NCBI GenBank assembly: GCA_026075535.2
Contig: AP026538.1
Location: 13,586,337-13,650,336, forward strand
DNA: 64,000 nucleotides
Origin: Tricholoma matsutake
Taxonomy: Eukaryota > Basidiomycota > Agaricomycetes > Agaricales > Tricholomataceae
Reading direction: 5' to 3'
Part shown: positions 10,381-21,374 of the stretch, one piece after another
How the letters are laid out: each line of letters begins with the position of its first letter
How positions within the stretch are numbered: the stretch's first letter is position 1
Made by a program: the position numbers and the translations under genes
The notes under the pieces: generated by a model
Seen by the model: the letters and a program-made list of their open reading frames with translations, nothing else
Database searches by the model: none
Told to the model about the DNA's origin: nothing

Positions 10381-10604
10381 TCATTTTGTGAGACTTATAC
10401 GACTTTCTCTAAGACTGGAACTCGGACTTTACTTGGACAGTACTTTAAAGGTGTAAATAAATGCACAATTGATGCTGTCTGAGCAAAGTCCGAGTGCAGT
10501 CCTTGGACTCTACTCGGACAGTCCGAGTGTCCGAGCAGAGTCCGAGTGTCCAAGTGTGTCCGAGCGGAGTCTGCTCGGACTGGGGGGGGGAGTGTAAAGT
10601 ACTG
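10380..10604. repeat. Element B right subterminal array and TIR
   Basis: Repeats of GTCCGAGTGTCCGAGCAGAG and CTCGGACTTTACTTGGACAG lead into CTGCTCGGACTGGGGGGGGG AGTGTAAAGTACTG, the inverted counterpart of 1878-2060. Confidence 0.7.
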
Positions 10605-10951
10605 TCTGCTGGCTGGCTATTGGTGGGCGGTGAGCTGGTGATCACAGGGGCAGGGATATACTGCTGATAGCTATTGAGGCACTTATCCAGGGTGTCACTG
10701 GCAAAAATTTGCCCTGGTGCTGGTTCACTATTGTGGCTCCACCAATCACATACATATGAATCCACCAGACAGCTAGGACCATCACTGGCAACACCATCAT
10801 CCAATGAGGCCAAGAGAGACAGATGGAATCCAAGGGGTAGGTGGTCCAAATTCACATCAGCGAGACTGTTGGCCAAGGACTGAAGAAGGATTGGCACATC
10901 CATCATAAGGCCGATGGAGGTGCTGATGCCAATCCAAGACATGACATACAT
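10605..10951 (-). pseudogene. 5' part of the ORF split by element B
   Basis: The minus-strand ORF begins near 10951, is stop-free and leads into ...NSQPAD at 10605, where element B interrupts. The frame continues at 1877 (NAADGR...). It follows, on the same strand, KDZ-like blocks at 11.1-11.6 kb, separated by stops and a probable frameshift near 11110. A possible KDZ-like FHL block (LPLGFHLSL) is too weak to lean on. I take it as the decayed C-terminal half of the KDZ protein or a neighbouring gene. Confidence 0.4.
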
Positions 10952-11099
10952 CTGTCATACTTGTCAGTGATGTATACTTACTTCCTTTAGGAAAGATCTC
11001 AACATACAAGCTCGGCATAGAGAATTTTTTGCATCCAACATTGTTTTACAAAGTTTGCCTGGTCTAACTCCAACAAAACCTCCCTGTTGAGGGTCAACT

Positions 11100-11598
11100 C
11101 TGGTGGTCTTCAGCACTTGAAGGAAAGCAAAGTTGACATTCTTTTGCTGTCTTCATGAAACAGGTCTACCAATGCATTGGGCACATAACATCCATGCTGT
11201 GCACACACAATGGCTGCTACTCCAGTCCTGTCACATGCCTTCGACACCAGAAAAGCATTCCCAACAGCTAGGAATTTATTTTTGCAAGGAGCCTTCTGGA
11301 AACCCAAATCCAAATCAGACCAGATTTGGGGACAGCATCAGGAATGGCATTGGCCACCACCAAGGGAAGGTACCTACCATTAATCGTTCTATGGTGGCTT
11401 GGAGAAACAGCTCATATTCAGCCCGATTTGGGGCCATCCCACCTCCATCCCATAGCCATATATCAGTATCGGAGTTTTTCTGCTGAACATGATCAGCTTT
11501 GAAATTGCCATCGGCCATGAATATGTGTTTAAAAACAAATCTGAAATCCATAGTATCATTTTAGATGCCACTGCACTGAGGTGTTTGACACCTACCGG
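11100..11598 (-). pseudogene. KDZ-type transposase, catalytic-domain piece
   Basis: Minus strand. MADGNFKADHVQ fits the conserved DxNF block holding the first catalytic Asp of KDZ (Kyakuja-Dileera-Zisupton) transposases. After a frameshift near 11315 the frame continues with TGVAAIVCAQHGCYVPNAL VDLFHED, matching the C-x-RH-G-x-x-x-P...VDL..GE block. The arginine before His is replaced by Gln and the usual Gly-Glu is His-Glu. The third acidic residue cannot be located. The piece lies between repeat H (upstream on this strand) and the ORF split by element B. KDZ elements are frequent in mushroom genomes. Confidence 0.65.
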
Positions 11599-12530
11599 TG
11601 TGGTAGGGTGACAAGTCCCACTCATCAACCCCACCATTTCCAGAGTTTTCCATGAAGTCTCTTGTCACACGACGATGACCTCACGTCATTGTATATTCTT
11701 GACGCACTTTCATATTCTTACTTGTTCCATCCCACTCATTTATTATTTGATATTTTTACTTTGCAGAATATTTATTTCTCCTCAAGCACAACACACAATT
11801 CACGCGACGCGTCGATCACACGATCAACCATGTTTTCTTAGCTTCCTTGGCCTCCGCATCGAGAGCTTCACACTCATTCCAAAGGATCGGTGCCGGGTTT
11901 TCCATTTTCATTCCATTTTCCCTATTTATAGTTTCATTTCTGTACCTAATTACTACGACGATCTGCAATGTCAAGCACGTCAACATAATTCGGCTGCCTA
12001 AAATCTGACTCGAGGGGTCTAGCAACTGGATGGTAGGGTTGAGAGGTTGCATTTGAGTGCTCTCCGCACTTGCTGGGGGCACAAGTTGCATCCCGCAAAT
12101 AGAGAGTCTCAATGACGACCCTTTCCCTGAGTAATTCCCAGCCTGTGAAACCCTGAGACAAGGACCCGACACTGCCAATCTGATGTCACCCACCTCACGA
12201 ACCATAGCTTTATTTCAAATTCTATCAATACTCCTCAAAATGGACACTTCCCTTCTAGTTTCTTTTCTTGTTGTTTGGTCCTGTTGATGCAAGACAATGT
12301 GTGCGACATCGTAGCTACCTTGTTTGTATTTAGGTGTCCTCCCACTTGTCAAATGGAGAATATATTCCTTCTTCTTCCCACTTTTTCACCCCCTCCATCT
12401 AAGCTATTCCTTAAAGTCAACTAAGTCTCTCAAGTTTCTACACACCAAGGTGTAGATTATAAGCTAAGTATTCAAGTTACCCATTGAATCACTTCTCCCC
12501 CTGATCTTATTTTCCCCTGATCCCCAAGAT
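11599..12530. repeat. Repeat H copy 1, probable LTR-type dispersed repeat inside KDZ gene
   Basis: It begins TGTGGTAGGGTGACAAGTCC and matches 49413-49530 plus 55567-56270 (copy 2, split by gypsy G3) over several hundred bases, including TAGCAACTGGATGGTAGGG and GCACTTGCTGGGGGCACAAG. The TG start suggests an LTR; the right border (about 12500-12530) and TSD are not resolved. A conserved minus-strand ORF of about 70 codons (MSQGFTGWELLRER...) is present in both copies. Confidence 0.5.
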
Positions 12531-14897
12531 CATGCTTACCTCATTCTTCGCGACGTGATGACCTTCGTCAATGAACTTCCAGTAGACCATCTACCCTGCC
12601 ACACCAGTTCACATTGTTCTTCCAATTTTCTGGTATATCAATGCCTACTTGAGGACAGGCTGGACAGAAATTGGGAAGTGATCCTGGTTCAGGATTCAAA
12701 GGATCTCTTTGATTGTGTCCATACCCTGCCCACTTCAATCTTTTCATCCGATGCCATAAGGGGGACATGCACCGAAGCTCATGGTAGAGATTGACCACTT
12801 CAGCAGGCCTCATTGGCAATGTTACACACTGAATCAGCTGGTAAAACTGATAGGCCAATGCCTTTAATTCCAGATTACAGAGCCAAAAATGGTCTAGGAC
12901 CTGCATGGTGAACTAGTGCTTAAAAGTCCGGTCCGGTCCCGGTTCTCATGCTATTTTTGGCAAGACCGGAACCAGACCAGACCTCCATAAAAGGAGATAA
13001 CCAAATAACTGGACCAGAACTGCAAAAAAACTGCAAAAAACTGGTCCTAACCAGTCATGACCGGTTTTACTAAAAGCCAGTAAGACTGATGTACAAAGTG
13101 GAAATAACTGCTCAAAAACACTTGTGGGAAACCTACCCATAGTAATTCCCTTGAAACTGGTCAAAACATTAAGCAGATCGGTGAAGAATTGAGTGAGATA
13201 TCACCAAAAACGAGTTTCCCAATGTGACCGGTTTTACTAAAAGCCAGTAGGACTGATGTATGAAGTGGGAATAACTGCTCAAAACCACTTGTGGGGAGCC
13301 TACCAATAGTAATTCCCTTGAAACCGGTCAAAAAATTAAGCAGATCAGTGAAGAATTGAGTGAGATATCACCAAAGATGGGTATCACAACCTGAAACCTG
13401 ATCAGGAAACTCATTTTGGTGATATCTCACTCAATTCTTCACTGATTTGCTTAATTTTTTGACCAGTTTCAAGGTAATTACAAGAGGATTACGTGGCTGT
13501 GCTTATCCGGTTATGACGGGTCAGGACTGGTCTTGTAGGACCGGTCTTTTGCAGTTTTCTAACTTAAAATTTGAAAAGCTGGACTGATGGTCCAGTTTTT
13601 TCCGGTCCTGGTCCGGTCCAGTTCCGGTTATTTTCCAATCACATGGACCAGACCTTTAAGCACTACAGTGAACAGAGTCCATATGTTGGTGAAGCTTGTG
13701 GGTAGTAAGTTACTGGTTACCAGGTCCAAGGGAATTCAGTGTTCCCCTTGACACTGGCAGGTAACCATTGCTAAGTGATGTATTCCATTTGTATGGACCA
13801 CACAAATATAACTGTTGTTCAAGGCATTGGCAGTTGGGACAGCATTGGCAGTGGGCACGGCCTCAGCAGCTGGGACAGCATCAGCAGTTTGATTAGGATT
13901 AGGCAAATATGGTTGAAACCCATGGATGTTGTCATCAGCATGCTCAACTTCAGATTCATCATTGCCATCAAAGAAGTCTTGGAAAGTGTTCTCAATATCA
14001 ATATTTCCCTTCCCTTGATGCCAAGGGACATCAAGGTGATTAAAAAATGCTGAGTTGGACCCAGCTTCATCTTCGGCCCAGTCGTCAGCCTGAGACTCAT
14101 TATATGTGTCCGAGGTTGAGTCAGGTGAAGAGGGCCAATGCCATTGCCAGTGCCATTGGTGATTGTTTGCCTGCCAATTGGCTGACTCTTGCTCTGCTTT
14201 ATCCTTCATGTCTTCAAATGTCTCCAAATATTTCATCTGGAAGTTCAGAGTGTTGCAAATTGGCTGATCCATCTGGTGCTGGACTAAAATGTATGTGCCA
14301 ACCTCCCATAGCTCAGCCCAGTGGAAGTGCATGCCAGTCCAGCATTCAATGCGATGGAAGGGATTTTGCCTGTGGGTTACATGCATGCATGTGCAGCAAA
14401 GCATGCTTCCCAGTGAACAATCATTGCATTGCCAAATTGCCTGTTTATTGAATGACAGTGGTTGCAAACTTGTTTGTCAACTGACCATGCCTGCTGAGCA
14501 AGGGATGCTTGCAACAACTCATCTACTGGTCCCACAAACTCTGGTACATAGTCTCACTGTCTCTATTATTTGTATATGAGCCTCGCTCCATAAGCAATCA
14601 GTGTCAGAAACTAACCATGCCAATGTGTGGCTGAGTCAGCTCGGTGGCCACCTGAGGTTCTTGCATGTCCCATTCTGGAGCAACATTGGGATTATCCTGT
14701 ATAACAGAATTTGATTGACCCAGTTCTTCTACTGCAGTCAGGGGGACCTTGATGTGCTTTGTTTTTGGTCCATGTTTCGTGTTGACCTCAACCTCTACAT
14801 GTGTAACAGTATCAACTGCATCATCATTGTCCTCATGCAGGGGGGCATTCTTTTTTGATATTCTCTTTCACTTGTAAGGAACTCTTGTTAGGCTCAT
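12531..14897 (-). pseudogene. KDZ-type transposase with CxC2 cysteine cluster, N-terminal half
   Basis: Minus strand. Probable start at 14897 (ATGAGCCT), then a TGA after nine codons, an acidic N-terminus to about 14610, an intron-like gap, and the CxC2 cluster: CNHC ... WQCNDC ... LCCTCM ... THRQNPFHRIECWTG, all diagnostic of the KDZ-associated CxC2 domain. The domain is split by a large acidic and AVPTAN-repeat insert (about 14200-13790) and resumes at GIHHLAMVTCQCQ. After a TGA at 13736 comes LVTSNLLPTSFTNIWTLFT, then the MITE at 12914-13665, then VLDHFWLCNLELKALAYQFY and NFCPACPQVGIDIPENW, a conserved KDZ block. CxC2 proteins bind DNA for transposition. A one-base frameshift near 14450 and several stops make it non-functional. 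Confidence 0.8.
12906..13673. mobile_element. hAT-like MITE (752 bp) in the KDZ gene
   Basis: Termini TAGTGCTTAAAAGTCCGGTC and (complement) TAGTGCTTAAAGGTCTGGTC at 12914 and 13665; flanks TGGTGAAC and CAGTGAAC (8 bp, 6 matching). Excision would restore the KDZ frame (..WTLFT + MQVLDHF..). The interior holds a roughly 160-nt direct duplication (from 13065 and 13225) and a shorter inverted copy near 13410-13480. No ORF. Confidence 0.8.
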
Positions 14898-15029
14898 GAT
14901 GATTTGGGGTGAGTCACAATGACACCCATGTATTGATGGGGCTATTGTACTATTGACCTCATGTGATCCTCATGTTGATGATATGTTTTATGTCAATCAC
15001 ATGAATGATTCTTTCCTTCACATCAGTCC

Positions 15030-17509
15030 CCTCCAATGCCACCTGAGCCATCAGAGAACCCGTGGTTGAGACAGTACTGGAAGGGAGGCAGATATACAAT
15101 TGAAGAGCAGAAGATCATTGAGCCTTATAAAGTTGCATTCCAATTGCAGGAATTGAAAACTGGCTGATTGCAAATACTCAAGTGCGACATCCTCCCAGCA
15201 ATATTCAACTACTGGATGTCAATTGATAGGGCCCCTATGGATGAGGAGGAGAGTTGCATTCATGCCAAGGTAAACTCACAAGCATGTGAAGATTGTATTA
15301 TTGATCACCTTGCCAGGAGCTAACAGCCTGGCCTTCCAACAACTGGCAAATGGCCAAAGGCCTCTCACAGAAATCAAATGACTTCAAAGTAAAGTGGTTG
15401 GAAGTCATTTGGAGCTTGTACTGGGACTGAGTTTTCCAACAGATTGCAAACCTGTTAGGTGTTGAGGATGCCACCATAAGTACACCAGGATGGTTCCAAG
15501 TGTGACTGCCAGCTATCAAGCATGTTTTTGACACCATGAATGCAGAGGAGAAAGCCATCCTTGAAGTTGAACAGGAGAAAATGATGTGGGAAGGATATCC
15601 CAAGCAGACGAAATGAGTGTAAGTTGAAGCTGATGCCATTGCTGTTGCTGTTGCCATTGCCGGACATAACAAACATTTCACAGTCTAGCAGACAAATACC
15701 TCCTTAAACATGTGGTGGAGAATGCATGACAACAGTGGCTGGAAATGAGGGTGTTGTCTGTGACATTTACAGCCTATACTGCACCTAATGGTTTGATGGT
15801 TGTTGATGCATGAGTCCCAGAATCATTTACTGCCAATGCGATGCTGATGCTGATGCCAACTCCAGTCACAAAAATGTTGCCTCTCTGATAGCCACCCCTG
15901 CACAATCGTTTCTGGACACATATCATGATCAAGTCACTGAACTGAAGTGAAACTTTATGAGGTATATCAAATTTTTATGCCCCTCACACCTGGCTTCAAG
16001 GTCGGCAACGCAACATAATGCAACACTAACCCAATTTATAATGACTAACAATGGCTTCCCAATCCTTCCCACATCATGGAAAGGATCACAATTCAAGAAA
16101 AAAGAGCTGGAAGAATGGTTTATGTATCTCCTGCAGAACTAGCAAACAATGGTTGTAGTCACCATATTCCATTCAAAGCAATTGCAGATCAGACATCATC
16201 ATTTGTCAGTCCAGAATATCTCCCAGCTAGGTTCAAAATCAGAGACCCACGGAACGTATACAAGAGTGTCATAGAAGACTTCTTTGACCATGTTCTGCAG
16301 CAACAAATAGTGCAGGGCCCTGAAAGAGTGTTCTGGTTCAAAGCGATCAAAGCCATGGACAGGAGTGTGGCTCCTGCACACTATCCAAATGATTTGAATA
16401 ACCCCTCACCCTCCTGATGCATTTCCAAATGCAGGGGCCAAAGAAATGACGATGCTGATCCTCATAGCGGCACTGAGCTGGGGGCCATTGCTGATGCTGA
16501 ACCGCCTTCTGCAAACTGCAGGGGCCCAAGAAATGATGATGCTGATACTGATCCTCAACCCAGCACCAAAGTGGAGGCCATTGCCGCTGCTGAACCGCCT
16601 GCTGCATCAAGAGGCAGAAAAGTTGTCAAAGGCAAATCCAAGTGCAAGGAAGCTCACCAAATATCAACAGCAGGACAGACCCCAAATTCTGATACAACTG
16701 AATCACAATATATCCAAGTGGATCAAATGACAATGGACAGCCTCTGCATGGTTGGTGTCACCCAACCACAGCCAATTAACGGTCCTAGTGACAGTGAACC
16801 AGAATATCTTGTTCCTCGACACATTTACATGAGATACATCATGCCTGGATCAGCCAGAAATGCCATTGTAAATGATCCCCCATGCCCAATTGATCCATTT
16901 CTGTTGGATATACCTCAAGAGAGCTCACAACGCCCTACGCCTCAACCACTTTTAGGGTAAAATTGGACGGAGTGTCCTATTGCAAGGGCAAGGGCTTTAG
17001 CAGTGTTAGTGGGATCGGGAATGGCAACAGTGGCATCAGCAATGGCAACACCAATATCGGGAATGGCACCAGTAGCATTGGCAATGGCAACACCAATATC
17101 AACAATGGCAACAGTGGGATTGGCAATGGCAGCACCAATATCGGCAATGGCAACAGTAAGATCGGCAATGGCAACACCAATATCAGCAGCGGCACCAGTA
17201 GGATCAGCAATGGCAACACCAATATCAGCAATGACAACAGTACAATCGGCAATGGCAACACCAATATCAGCAATGGCAACAGTACCATCAGCAATGGCAA
17301 CATCAGGATTGGCAGCAGCTGGTGCCTACCATATCCCCCCTGCACTGGATGTTCAACAGATGACTCCACCATCATCTCAAAATCCATCGGCCTCAGCATC
17401 AGCACGACCTATCCAAAGGACAGCTGATGACCTTGCACAGCAGGAAGCCATTTCAACCCAGGCTGTTGGGAGGAGACAGAGAATTAAAAAAGTGAAATTT
17501 GCAGAGTAG
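15030..17509 (+). pseudogene. unrecognised TE-associated protein, divergent from the KDZ gene
   Basis: Coding-like blocks alternate frames on the plus strand: ENPWLRQYWKGGRYTIEEQK (about 15055), KSNDFKVKWLEVIW and NAEEKAILEVEQEKMMWEGY (15385-15615), FISPEY-like block SSFVSPEYLPARFKIRDP (about 16200), a Lys-rich segment (16600), an ATPISAMATV repeat zone (17010-17310) and the terminus RRQRIKKVKFAE at 17509, followed by an AATAAA-like signal. At least one intron (15271-15318 region) looks real; other breaks are stops. The layout reminds me of hypothetical proteins that recur in transposon-rich regions of Agaricomycetes, but I cannot name the family. It starts about 130 nt from the KDZ start, so the two genes could share a promoter. 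Confidence 0.45.
17010..17310 (+). repeat. 21/42-bp coding minisatellite (ATPISAMATVxSAM)
   Basis: GGCAATGGCAACACCAATAT alternates with GGCAATGGCAACAGT..., giving a 42-nt period made of two 21-nt halves. In the frame ending at 17509 it encodes repeated ATPISAMATV heptads; two other frames are also open, so only the frame that reaches the terminus is likely coding. Related GGCAACAGCAATGGCAATG runs occur at 58290-58340. Confidence 0.8.
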
Positions 17510-17569
17510 ATTGACAAATAAAACACTATGTAATGTGAAAAAAAAAAATAGTCAAACTTTTATGTACAT

Positions 17570-19790
17570 GCTGAATCACATCTATTCTTTTCTGCCTCGC
17601 TTCGTCTCCCCTCTGTCCTCAGATTTTCCTGCTCCCTTCCTTGGGTTCAGCTGAGGGGTGGTACTTCTGGAACGTAGTTCAGATGGACCAGGGGTCAGCC
17701 TGCATGGGCATCAGCACAGCTGTGCAGGGGGAGGGGAGGGCCAGGGTGAGGTGATTACATCGACTGCTGATGCCAGTGGGGTAAGTGCCAATGCTGGGGC
17801 GGCAGCTTCGGGCTCAGCAAGCGATGTTGGGGGGAAGAGGAGAGGGAGTGGTGGGGCCATCACAATGTTGTGGGCTGTACCATTTCTTGAGAATCCTGTG
17901 GTGTGGTGGGAATAATTTGGATTGGGGGGTGCCAGCCAAGGATGCTTCCCCCACCACCTCTTCAGGCACAGCCAATCCCTCCTCACCATGCTCAGGCTCA
18001 GTGTTACCCTTGACAAATCCCCCCTCCTCAATCAGTTCTGCCATCTGTTCATCTTTGTTGCTGGCAGCGGGAGTGGCAATGGGAGTGGGAGCAGGAGTGG
18101 GAGAGGGAGCAGGAGCAGGAGCAGGAGCAGGAGTGGGGGTGGGAGCAAGAGCAGGAGCAGGAGCAGCAGGAGTGGCATCGACTTCCTTGGCATCTGTCAT
18201 TTCTTCCCAATCCGCCTCTGGCCTCCTGCTTGGAGTCCTCTTGAGGAGAAACACCTGCCCAGCCATGTAACCATTGTACAATGTAATGGGCTGTGTGCCA
18301 GCCTGCAACCCAAGGTATCCTTCAATGTTGTTCACCCTGTTTTGAAGCAAGTCGACCATGTCCCAGAGTTCTCATATGTGGAGTCGGGACTCTGGAATGA
18401 CTCTTCATTCCATCGTGCATGCTTGTACATCTCTTCCTCCAGATGGTATAGACATCCAGTGAGGGTGGCATAGTCACCGGCAGAGGGGTAGGGACTCAGG
18501 GCAGGGAGGGCAGTCACCTTGGGCTCAGGATTGGCCATGTCAATATCCTCTTCCACAGCTATGGATATACATGTTAGTGGTTTTATGTGTCATGATATGG
18601 AAGAACTAACCTTTTGATTTTCCTTTTTGGCTTGCAGTGAACTGCCTAGGTGATTCCTCTCCACTGTCTTCACTGGAAAATTGTGCCTTCTTTGCTTTTC
18701 TTCTTGCTGATCCTTTTGCTTTCTTGGTTCTTGGCACTTGATCCACATCCTCTGGATCACACTGAACTTTCCCTGTCCCACAGAAGTAGCAGGCTGTTTT
18801 CCCATTCACCTGCTCCCAACACTCACACCTAAGCCTGACACATCGTCATTCACAAACTCCGTCGCTGGGGTGCTCCTCGTGCTGACCTTGCTGTGTTGTG
18901 CTGCTTCTGCTCCATCCTGGGATTGGCACCAGCATCGCTCTCCATCTCCTCATCAAAATCCTTGTCTGATCCCCTGCTACTCTGCACCTCTCGTGGCCTG
19001 GGTCTCACTATCATTGCTGGCAGCATTGGTCGCTGGGCTGGGGCTGGAAGTCTGGATCCTGATGCTTCTGGTTGGGCCCACATCTTGGTCAGTGCCGGTG
19101 CCGCTTCTATCCTTGTTGGTGTTGGTGTTGCTGCTGCCATTGCTTCTGCCACTCCTTGTGCCTTTGCTGCTGCCACTCCTCCTTTCTTTGCTGCTGCTGT
19201 CCCTGTCTTGGCCACTGCTGTTCCCACTTTCTTGGCTGGTGCTGTTCCCATTCCTGCTGCCATTCCCATTCCCATTCCCACTGCCACTCCCATTCCTGCT
19301 GCAGTGGCCATTCCACCTGCCATTGCTGCTGCTATTGCCAATGCAGTTGGTCCAGCTGATGTGGAAGCAGGTCCTGTTATGCCCTTTTTCTTGTCAAAGG
19401 TCTTCATTGCCCTCAGTTGACCTTCAATAAACTTCTGGTCCCCTGTCCTGTCTGACTTTGACAATGCTACCACAAAACCTGACAAAAAGGCATCGGCCTG
19501 GAAGATGGCCTGCACATCCTCTGTGAGAACCTCTCTTTGCCAGGCAAATAATGTTTTCTACAATTTGTAAGTGCATCATTGATCTGATAGCATGCCAATC
19601 CACTCAGAAGGGCCAATTTTCTTCCCTTCATCATGGCCTTGATACTTTGGTCCCGAAGTCCATTGCAGATGGATTGCTCGATCTTGCTGATCTGGCTGAG
19701 CACTTGTTGGTGTGTAACATTCATGGTTGATGAGTCGGCTGTGGCAGTGGGGTTGATGTTGAGATGAAAAAGAGTAAAACACTGAAAATC
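17570..19790 (-). pseudogene. unrecognised Ala/Pro-rich protein with Cys pair, convergent with the 15-17.5 kb gene
   Basis: The minus-strand blocks run in order: MNVTHQQVLSQISKIEQSIC (about 19725), an Ala/Gly/Met low-complexity zone (19390-19130), a polar block with DKDFDEEMESD (18960), CYFCGTGKVQCDPEDVDQVP with two or three Cys plus a Lys-rich stretch (18790-18680), MANPEPKVTALPALSPYPSA (18540), IEGYLGLQAGTQP coiled-coil-like (18320), and a PAPAPAPSPTPAPTP tract (18170-18060). Frames shift between blocks, some possibly at introns. The CxxC-x6-C piece resembles, loosely, Zn2Cys6-like clusters of TE-borne proteins. No function can be assigned. Opposite-strand Cys/His-rich and Leu-rich ORFs here are artefacts of the GCN repeats. 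Confidence 0.4.
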
Positions 19791-20098
19791 AACAATCATG
19801 TGTTGTTGATCGATATACAATATATACAAACAAATAATGTCCTGATTAAATGGTATCACTTGTTATCATCTGTGTTATCTATACCATGAGCAATCAGCAA
19901 ACTGACACTTATATTCCTGATGGATATGTTGTTATCTGAGGTGACAATGGACAGCACTATCTAGTGCCTCATTTTATGATTGCAGCTACCCACCAGGCAA
20001 TGGAGGTCTATTGCAAGAAAGTTGAATTCAATGTACACATGGCACATGAGGGGGTAAGATTTCCTTCTTCTCAAAGTCTTGTTGCTGCCAGCCTAGCC

Positions 20099-20644
20099 AT
20101 CTTGGCTAGGGCACAGCATGGGTATGGGTACGGGTATGGGATTGCCATACCCGGGCAACACCGTACCCTTTTCCACGGTGTTATGGGTATGTGTGGGTAT
20201 GCTGGTACCCAGATTTTGGTCAGGTGAGTGATCATCTGTGTTGAGATTTCGACTTTTTAATGACATATCATGGGAAAAACCCATGAGTCATGGTGACCTG
20301 ACTCGTGGGTTTACCCCCTGTGATGAGATGCAAACATCTTTTTCAGCAAATTTCTATCAAATATCATGAAAAATAACAGTAAAAAATGCAGGGGTACTTT
20401 TTGATGACATATCCGTGAGTCAGGGTGACATGACTCACAGGTTTACCCCCCATGAGAAGATGCAAACATTTTTTCCTATCAAATATAATGAAAAATATCA
20501 ATACCCATGAATAACCATGGGTAACCCGCAAAAAACCTGTGGTAACACCGTACCCCTACCCGTGTGGGTACGGTGTTCATGGGTACGGGTAGGGGTATAA
20601 GAAAATATACCCACGGGTTAACCATGCTGTGCCCTAATCTTGGC
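20099..20644. mobile_element. hAT-like MITE (530 bp) with perfect 8-bp TSD
   Basis: Termini at 20107 (TAGGGCACAGCATGGGTATG) and 20636 (complement TAGGGCACAGCATGGTTAAC). TSD ATCTTGGC at 20099-20106 and 20637-20644. The interior is built of GGGTACGGGTATGGG variants near both ends and a direct repeat (TGACATATC...GACTCRYRGGTTTACCCCC) in the middle. No ORF. Confidence 0.9.
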
Positions 20645-20769
20645 CTGATGCCATCCTTGGGCCAATGTTGTCCTGTTGGCTGATGCCATGTCTTAGCTGA
20701 TGCCATGTCTTGGCCGATGCCGTGTCTTGTTTGCCTCGTCTATCCTCTCACTGATGACTTTGCAGTCTG

Positions 20770-21032
20770 GAAACATGACTGATACACCATACTACTATGC
20801 ATTGGCCTGCAACCAGCTATTGCTACCTGCTGATCCAGTAAGTGCCTTGTCCTCATTTGTATGACTGTTAGTTCATCCTGTTGCAGAAATTGACAGACAG
20901 GGTGCTGTTGAGCTGCCATGCTGAAGTGAAAGCCCTGCAAAACAACCTTGGCACCTCATACAAGGATGCCAGTCATCATCTCTACATGGCCAAGGTTGAG
21001 AAGCTGGAACAGCAAGATGTCACATTGAAGAC
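20770..21032 (+). pseudogene. N-terminal exons of a coiled-coil-like protein, cut by copia
   Basis: Exon MTDTPYYYALACNQLLLPAD (from about 20775) is followed by a GTAAGT donor and a TTGCAG acceptor (intron of about 50 nt), then KLTDRVLLSCHAEVKALQ ... KVEKLEQQDVTLKT, where the copia LTR begins at 21033. The frame continues at 58732 on the minus strand (YATLKERMEYNLKSFEHRF), with the TSD AAGAC/GTCTT shared. The protein looks helical and charged; no family recognised. It may be part of the same TE-borne gene cluster as its left neighbours. Confidence 0.55.
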
Positions 21033-21374
21033 TGTAGAAAATCAATCCTAGTGTAAACAAGATCAAACTCAGTCTCTGTATAAGTGACTGTATTTGTGTA
21101 TACTGTACCTAGTGTAAACAAGATCAAACTATTGGTACAGTAAGTAAAGACTCGCATCTAAGTATGACGGTACTCACCTCAGTCTCTGTATAAGTGACTG
21201 AGGTGGTTGGGTAACTGTATACTGTATATATAAGTGTCATGGAATAAAGAAAGGACGAGGTATAAAGGGATCAGCAGCGTGCATACAAACACATGCCTCA
21301 AAGGGACATGCTAAATATAGCACACACATCAAACACATGCATCAAAGCATGCACTCATGGTGTGATTGTCAACA
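21033..21374 (-). repeat. copia 3' LTR (342 bp)
   Basis: Reverse-oriented LTR from TGTAGAAAATCAATCC to ...GATTGTCAACA, i.e. TGTTGA...CTACA on the minus strand. It matches the 342-bp LTR at 58733-59074. The outer flank AAGAC (21028-21032) is the complement of GTCTT flanking the other LTR. Contains an internal duplication (TAGTGTAAACAAGATCAAAC twice). Inner edge next to a purine-rich tract on the minus strand (GGTGAGGAGGAG). Confidence 0.85.

Larger units (their letters stand above)
1870..10612. mobile_element. Element B: 8.7-kb TIR element with 8-bp TSD, itself invaded
   Basis: The termini are inverted: left 1878 GAGGTCTTTACACTCCCCCC, right end 10604, whose complement reads CAGTACTTTACACTCCCCCC. 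Beyond the C-run both ends continue with CCGAGCAGACTC-type sequence. A perfect 8-bp target duplication TCTGCTGG lies at 1870-1877 and 10605-10612. Removing the element and one TSD restores a minus-strand ORF. Inside are subterminal arrays at both ends, outward tRNA-like modules (about 2105-2187 and 10285-10378), a Harbinger element, spliced palindromic exons, element F and element C. An 8-bp TSD fits hAT, KDZ/Zisupton and related superfamilies. I see no transposase that clearly belongs to B, so it may be non-autonomous. Confidence 0.75.

Noticed and set aside
19070..19360. Cys/His-rich ORF resembling a metallothionein-like protein
   Set aside because: Out-of-frame reading of GCTGCTGCCATT repeats; the minus-strand Ala-rich frame connects with flanking coding-like blocks instead.
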